Below, one piece after another: positions 7,055 through 10,123 of a stretch of DNA of 10,123 nt. Position numbers and translations under genes: made by a program. How positions within the stretch are numbered: the first letter of the stretch is position 1; every line of letters starts with the position of its first letter. This stretch comes from Planctomycetota bacterium (GTDB lineage: Bacteria; Planctomycetota; UBA1135; GCA-002686595). Below the pieces are notes generated by a model. The model had not been told where the DNA came from. It worked only from the letters and a program-made list of their open reading frames with translations, and ran no database searches. The stretch spans positions 1 to 10,123 of the forward strand of contig JAQBVH010000067.1 of NCBI GenBank assembly GCA_027623615.1, read 5' to 3'.

Positions 7055-8110
7055 TCAGTCGTCGTAGCGCAGCAGGGCCTCTTCGGCTTCCTCGCGCACG
7101 ATCGCCTGGGGGTCGAGCTTGGACAGTTCGACGAGGACCGCCTTCGCGTCGGGATGGGCGAGCTCACCGAGCATGCGCACGGCGCTGGTGCGCACGAAGA
7201 CGTCCGCGTCGCCAGCGAACTCGATCAGGGTACTGACGGAGGGATCGCCGATGGCGTGGAGGTCCTGCAACGCCTGGAAGCGGGCGGCGGCGGAGAGCTT
7301 GGGCTCCCAGATGATGAAATCGGCCCCCTCTTCGAGGGTCTCGCGTTCGAGGGTGGTCCGCTCGCGAATTCGTGCGGCGGCGCCCTCCGCGGCGCGGCGT
7401 ACGAGCGGCTCCGGATCCTTGTACTCGAGCTGATCGAGGACCCTGCACGCGCGCAGGTTGCCGACCTCCGCGAGCGCCTCCACCGCCGCCAGGCGGACAA
7501 GGACGTCCGGGTCCTGCGCGGCGACCAGGAGGGAGGGCACGGCGGAGGCTCCCCTCGCCGCGAGCTCGCTCACGACCTCGATGCGGACTTCCGGCACCTG
7601 GCTCGAGTCCCAGTCGATCCCGCTCGGGTGCTCGGCGGGAGCCTCCCCCGAACCGATGAAGCTGTCGTCCTCCGCGGGCGGCTCTTGCAGCTCCTCGCGC
7701 GGGGCAGGTGGGTTGTTGGGCACCTCGACGAAGAGCAGCGCCGTCTCGATGCGTTCCGCGGCGGCCGCGAAGTCGTTACGCACCTCCGCCAGGGCCTCGT
7801 TCATTCGCGCCTGGGACGCGTTCAGCTGATAGGCCTGCACGACGACGGCGATCGAGAGGATGGCCACCAGGGCCAGGAGTGCACGTTGCAGCATGATGTG
7901 TTCCTCGAGCTTGACGGTCCGACAGGCCCCTACGATCCGTTCCACGTCCCCAAAGCGCGCGAGGGCCTCGCGCCGCGCTCGTTCTGGGTCCATGCCGGCC
8001 GCGATCCGGTCGGCCACGGCGGCGTCGAGGTGAGCCTCGATCTCCTCGCGGATGTCTGCTTCGACAGCGACGCTCTGGGTGAGCGTCCAGGTCCAGCGCG
8101 CCGAGGTCAC
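7055..8110 (-). CDS. PadR-partner membrane protein: permease-prefix/HAAS-like domain, one TM helix, HEAT repeats
   Basis: The start is taken as the GTG at 8110, whose GTGA overlaps the PadR stop; the open frame continues upstream only as a shadow of padR. The 351 residues contain a helical domain at about 14-66 (ADIREEIEAHLDAAVADRIAAGM, then PERARREALARFGDVERI). This matches the prefix domain on ABC permeases encoded beside PadR repressors, related to HAAS-type partner domains. A membrane helix follows at about 73-95, then a short coiled-coil-like stretch (96-122), a Pro/Glu/Asp-rich linker (130-170) and HEAT-like repeats (about 173-351: VRLAAVEALAEVG, VRRAAEGAAARI, VRTSAVRMLGELA). One helix with a cytoplasmic prefix domain places the HEAT region outside. 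I infer a sensor or anti-regulator: the inner domain contacts PadR while HEAT repeats bind an envelope ligand. Neither is proven. The stop is 3 nt from the convergent quinoprotein stop. Confidence 0.85.
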   Translation of the reverse strand: MTSARWTWTLTQSVAVEADIREEIEAHLDAAVADRIAAGMDPERARREALARFGDVERIVGACRTVKLEEHIMLQRALLALVAILSIAVVVQAYQLNASQARMNEALAEVRNDFAAAAERIETALLFVEVPNNPPAPREELQEPPAEDDSFIGSGEAPAEHPSGIDWDSSQVPEVRIEVVSELAARGASAVPSLLVAAQDPDVLVRLAAVEALAEVGNLRACRVLDQLEYKDPEPLVRRAAEGAAARIRERTTLERETLEEGADFIIWEPKLSAAARFQALQDLHAIGDPSVSTLIEFAGDADVFVRTSAVRMLGELAHPDAKAVLVELSKLDPQAIVREEAEEALLRYDD

Positions 8111-8454
8111 TGCGCACCCTCCGGGTCGGCGCTCAACACGCGGCCGATCGCCGTGGTGTAGCCCTCCCACTGCGCCTCCTGGGTCTTGAAGCGCGCGCGC
8201 CCCGTGCGCGTCAACCGGTAGTACTTGGCGCGGCGGTTGCTCTCCGAGAGCCCCCACTCCGCCTGGAGCCAGCCGCGCTTCTCCATGCGATGCAGGGCCG
8301 GGTAGAGCGAGCCCTCCTCGACCTGCAAGACCTCGTCGCTCGCCTGCTGGATCCAGCGGGCCATGGCGTAGCCGTGCAGCGCGCCGCCCTGCAACACGCG
8401 CAGGACGAGCATCTCGAGGGTGCCGGGTAGGAGGTCGGGGTGCTTCTTGGGCAT
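8107..8454 (-). CDS. PadR-family winged-helix transcriptional regulator
   Basis: The 115-residue protein is a complete small (PadR-s2-sized) regulator. Diagnostic pieces in order: LLPGTLEMLVLRVL (8-21), GALHGYAMARWI (24-35) as helix two, EGSLYPALHRMEKRGWLQAEW (47-67) as the recognition helix and following strand, and RRAKYYRLTRTGR (74-86) as the wing. A C-terminal helix (87-110) should form the dimer interface. PadR proteins usually repress their own operon and release DNA on ligand or partner binding. An AAGGGGAAGG purine run about 10 nt upstream of the ATG is a good ribosome binding site. The gene is translationally coupled to the downstream HAAS/HEAT membrane protein by a 4-nt GTGA overlap. 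The upstream region carries a symmetric half-site cluster that may be its operator, and one half-site overlaps the ribosome binding site. The ligand is unknown. Confidence 0.95.
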   Translation of the reverse strand: MPKKHPDLLPGTLEMLVLRVLQGGALHGYAMARWIQQASDEVLQVEEGSLYPALHRMEKRGWLQAEWGLSESNRRAKYYRLTRTGRARFKTQEAQWEGYTTAIGRVLSADPEGAQ

Positions 8455-8467
8455 GTTCGGTCGGGCC

Positions 8468-8526
8468 TTCCCCTTGCGGGTCTAGGGGAATCTAGCGGGC
8501 GCTCCCCTAGAGTTACCAGGGGAGCG
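8468..8526. promoter_or_regulatory. Candidate PadR operator: four alternating TCCCCT/AGGGGA half-sites
   Basis: In the 115-nt divergent region between padR and the beta-helix gene, TCCCCT (8469-8474), AGGGGA (8484-8489), TCCCCT (8503-8508) and AGGGGA (8518-8523) alternate, spaced 9, 13 and 9 nt. This makes two copies of TCCCCT-N9-AGGGGA at a 34-bp period. The first extends to 7-bp arms (TTCCCCT/AGGGGAA, 8468-8490) and the second to 9-bp arms (CGCTCCCCT/AGGGGAGCG, 8500-8526). The inner pair also forms a 9-bp inverted repeat, TCTAGGGGA (8481-8489) and TCCCCTAGA (8503-8511). A dimeric repressor site is the natural reading; its assignment to PadR is inferred from position. The leftmost half-site is complementary to the padR ribosome binding site. 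Confidence 0.6.
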
Positions 8527-8569
8527 AAAATCGACCACCTTTTTCGGCGACTGGTACCGTGGGGGGACC

Positions 8570-9802
8570 ATGCGACGCGTCCTCGCGACCCTCCTGCTCG
8601 TCTCCCCCACCTGGGCCCAGGTCACCCACGAGGTGCCTGCCGACTTCGCCACGATCCAGGCGGCCCTGACCGCTGCGGCGCCGGGGGACACCGTCCTGGT
8701 CGACCCGGGTCACTACCGCGAGAACCTCGACTTCCTCGGCAAGACGCTGACCCTGCGCAGCCGGTTCGGCGCGACCGACACGATCGTCGACGGCCGGGGA
8801 CTCGAGGCGGTCGTGAACATGCGCGGAGGGCTCGGCCGCAGCGCGCGGCTCGAGGGGTTCACGTTGATCAACGGCAACACCCACCTCGGCGGCGGCGTCG
8901 ACGCCAGCGACAGCTCCCCCACGATCCTGGGCTGCGTCTTCCACGAGAACTGGGCGATCGACGGCGCGGGGATCTTCTCGCACGGCAGCCCGTACATCGC
9001 GAACTGCCTGTTCACCCGCAACGTCGCGGGCTGCTACGGCTCGGCGATCCGCATCAGCCACGCGAACCCGCCGCCGTCCCTGCGGGCCGTGATCGTGCAC
9101 TGCACGGCGCTGAACAACTCCTCGTTCGACTACTTCACCGGCGCCGCGGCGATCTCCATGGGGAGCACCAACGGGGACGTGATCAACTGCATCAGCCGCG
9201 ACAACGACAACACCGGCCCGCTGGCCACGCGGGACATCTGGTCCGAGGACTTCGGTCGCGTGCGGCACTGCAACTTCCGCACGGGCCTGGCCTACGGCGG
9301 CAACAACCTCGACCAGCCGCCGGGCTTCGTGGCGCCGAACAACGGCGACTTCCACCTGCGGGCGAGCTCGGCCTGTCGCGACGCTGGCGATCCGGCCTTC
9401 ACCCACCCCTTCGACTGCGAGGGGGACGAGCGGGACGCCCTCCCGGACATGGGCTGCGACGAGCACGCGCTGCACCTGTACCACCTGGGCCGCGCGCGTG
9501 TGGGGAACACCGTGCGGCTGCGCTTGATCGGCGCGACGCCGGGCGACCTCTGCGCAATCCTGACGAGCGCGCTCCTGCTCGATCCACCCGCGATGACGGG
9601 CGTGGGCACGCTCTACCTCATGAACCCGCGCTCGACCCTGGTCGACAACCTGGTCGTGCCAGCGTCAGGGCGCGTCGAGTTCGAGTGGACCATCCCACCA
9701 ACCTTCGGGATCGGTGAGGAGGGCGCGTACATCCTCCACGCGATCTACCTGCAGGCGTTCACGAGCGAGCTGACGAACCTGGACGTCGCCGGCTTCCGCT
9801 AG
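8570..9802 (+). CDS. Secreted right-handed beta-helix repeat protein
   Basis: The 410-residue protein has a signal peptide (MRRVLATLLLVSPTWA, cleavage likely before Gln17). A pectate-lyase-like beta-helix occupies about residues 20-270. The opening (VPADFATIQAAL, GDTVLVDPGHYRENLDF, KTLTLRSRFG, ATDTIVDGRG) is typical of secreted planctomycete and related beta-helix proteins of the DUF1565-like type. Coils then repeat as 'SPTILGCVFHENWAIDGAGIF', with SPYIANCLFTRN and GDVINCISRDN following. After a GDPAFTHPFDCEGDERDALPDMGCDEH segment (273-299), a separate C-terminal domain (about 300-410) is beta-rich and looks like an all-beta appendage. No catalytic residues are recognised, so enzymatic activity is uncertain; binding or lysis of a polysaccharide and a surface role are both possible. 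There are ten cysteines, all in the exported part, so disulfides are plausible. A GGGGGG run sits just before the start codon. Confidence 0.9.
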   Translation: MRRVLATLLLVSPTWAQVTHEVPADFATIQAALTAAAPGDTVLVDPGHYRENLDFLGKTLTLRSRFGATDTIVDGRGLEAVVNMRGGLGRSARLEGFTLINGNTHLGGGVDASDSSPTILGCVFHENWAIDGAGIFSHGSPYIANCLFTRNVAGCYGSAIRISHANPPPSLRAVIVHCTALNNSSFDYFTGAAAISMGSTNGDVINCISRDNDNTGPLATRDIWSEDFGRVRHCNFRTGLAYGGNNLDQPPGFVAPNNGDFHLRASSACRDAGDPAFTHPFDCEGDERDALPDMGCDEHALHLYHLGRARVGNTVRLRLIGATPGDLCAILTSALLLDPPAMTGVGTLYLMNPRSTLVDNLVVPASGRVEFEWTIPPTFGIGEEGAYILHAIYLQAFTSELTNLDVAGFR

Positions 9803-10123
9803 GCCTCCGCGGGCGCTCCGTCGAGCGCAGCGCGCAGCGCCGCCAGGGCCCCCGGGACGTCGAGGGCGCGGCTGGCGTAGTCCTCGGCGAGGAGCTCGGG
9901 GGTCAGGTACTCGTCGTACTTTGCGCCGCGCTTGATCGCCACGCTCGTCGCCAGCTGGACCGGGTCACCGAGGCCGTCCGCCTCGAGGTCGCCCAGGTCG
10001 CGCCAGAGATCGGTGACCGAGGAGCGCTCGATGCGCAGCACCATGCCGTCGATCGAGACCTTGCGCCCCAGCGCGCCGAGCGCGACCGACACCGTGTTCA
10101 GTACCCGATCGCCCGACCAGAGG
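9799..10123 (-). CDS. C-terminal part of an unidentified protein, possibly an Lhr-like helicase (5' end off the right edge)
   Basis: The minus-strand frame is open from the right edge to a TAG at 9799-9801, giving 107 visible codons. An internal GTG at 10092 could be mistaken for a start, but the frame continues upstream with LWSGDRVLNT, so the gene is probably longer and only its C-terminus is present. Notable segments are SGDRVLNTVSVALGALGRKVSIDG and a later KYDEYLTPELLAEDYASRALDVPGA (about residues 67-91 of the visible part). These remind me of the C-terminal region of Lhr-type DEAD/DEAH helicases, but this is recollection and weak. No helicase motor motif lies in the window. The sequence is soluble, with no signal peptide or membrane helix. 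Its stop overlaps the convergent beta-helix gene's stop in one CTAG. Confidence 0.7.
   Translation of the reverse strand, partial: LWSGDRVLNTVSVALGALGRKVSIDGMVLRIERSSVTDLWRDLGDLEADGLGDPVQLATSVAIKRGAKYDEYLTPELLAEDYASRALDVPGALAALRAALDGAPAEA

Noticed and set aside
8111..8257. Upstream ATG extension (49 codons) of the HAAS/HEAT protein
   Set aside because: It lies wholly inside padR and translates to low-complexity sequence; the GTG overlapping the PadR stop is the coupled start.
8440..9717. Plus-strand 425-codon frame overlapping the beta-helix gene in another frame
   Set aside because: Arg/Pro/Gly-rich translation with no signal peptide or domain; the frame starting at 8570 has both.

Overview
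The window is uniformly GC-rich (about 70% by eye) and gene-dense, with no RNA genes, mobile elements or CRISPR. The best lineage guess is Planctomycetota, specifically a high-GC lineage. This is inferred from the mix of protein types: a HEAT-repeat protein with a C-terminal von Willebrand A domain, membrane-anchored sulfatase-fold and SGNH proteins, a lipoprotein quinoprotein dehydrogenase, and a secreted beta-helix protein with a 'DFATIQAAL...GDTVLV' opening. It was not tested by any search.

Left block (1-5063, all minus strand, read right to left). An SGNH/GDSL hydrolase with an N-terminal membrane anchor (5063-3999) is followed after 141 nt by a five-helix membrane protein ending in a sulfatase-fold domain that seems to lack catalytic residues (3857-2235). 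After 31 nt comes a secreted HEAT + VWA protein (2203-401), and after 38 nt a multi-helix membrane protein cut by the left edge (362-1). The last three form a tight putative operon. All are envelope proteins; no shared pathway can be read from the sequence.

Middle block (5222-8454). A plus-strand PQQ-dependent glucose-dehydrogenase-like lipoprotein (5222-7051) shares a 158-nt divergent region with the SGNH gene. It converges, with only 3 nt between stops, on a two-gene minus-strand unit: a PadR-family repressor (8454-8107) translationally coupled through a GTGA overlap to a membrane protein (8110-7055). That protein has a permease-prefix/HAAS-like N-terminus, one membrane helix and a HEAT-repeat C-terminus. 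This resembles known PadR plus membrane-partner modules, but a HEAT domain occupies the place where a transporter permease is often found.

Right block (8455-10123). The 115-nt divergent region upstream of padR holds a symmetric cluster of four TCCCCT/AGGGGA half-sites, a good candidate PadR operator that may also affect the divergent gene. That gene (8570-9802, plus) encodes a secreted beta-helix protein. Its stop codon overlaps, within one CTAG, the stop of a minus-strand gene that runs off the right edge.

The most interesting items are the PadR/HAAS-HEAT pair with its operator-like array, and the apparently inactive sulfatase-fold membrane protein. No gap longer than 300 bases lacks a gene.
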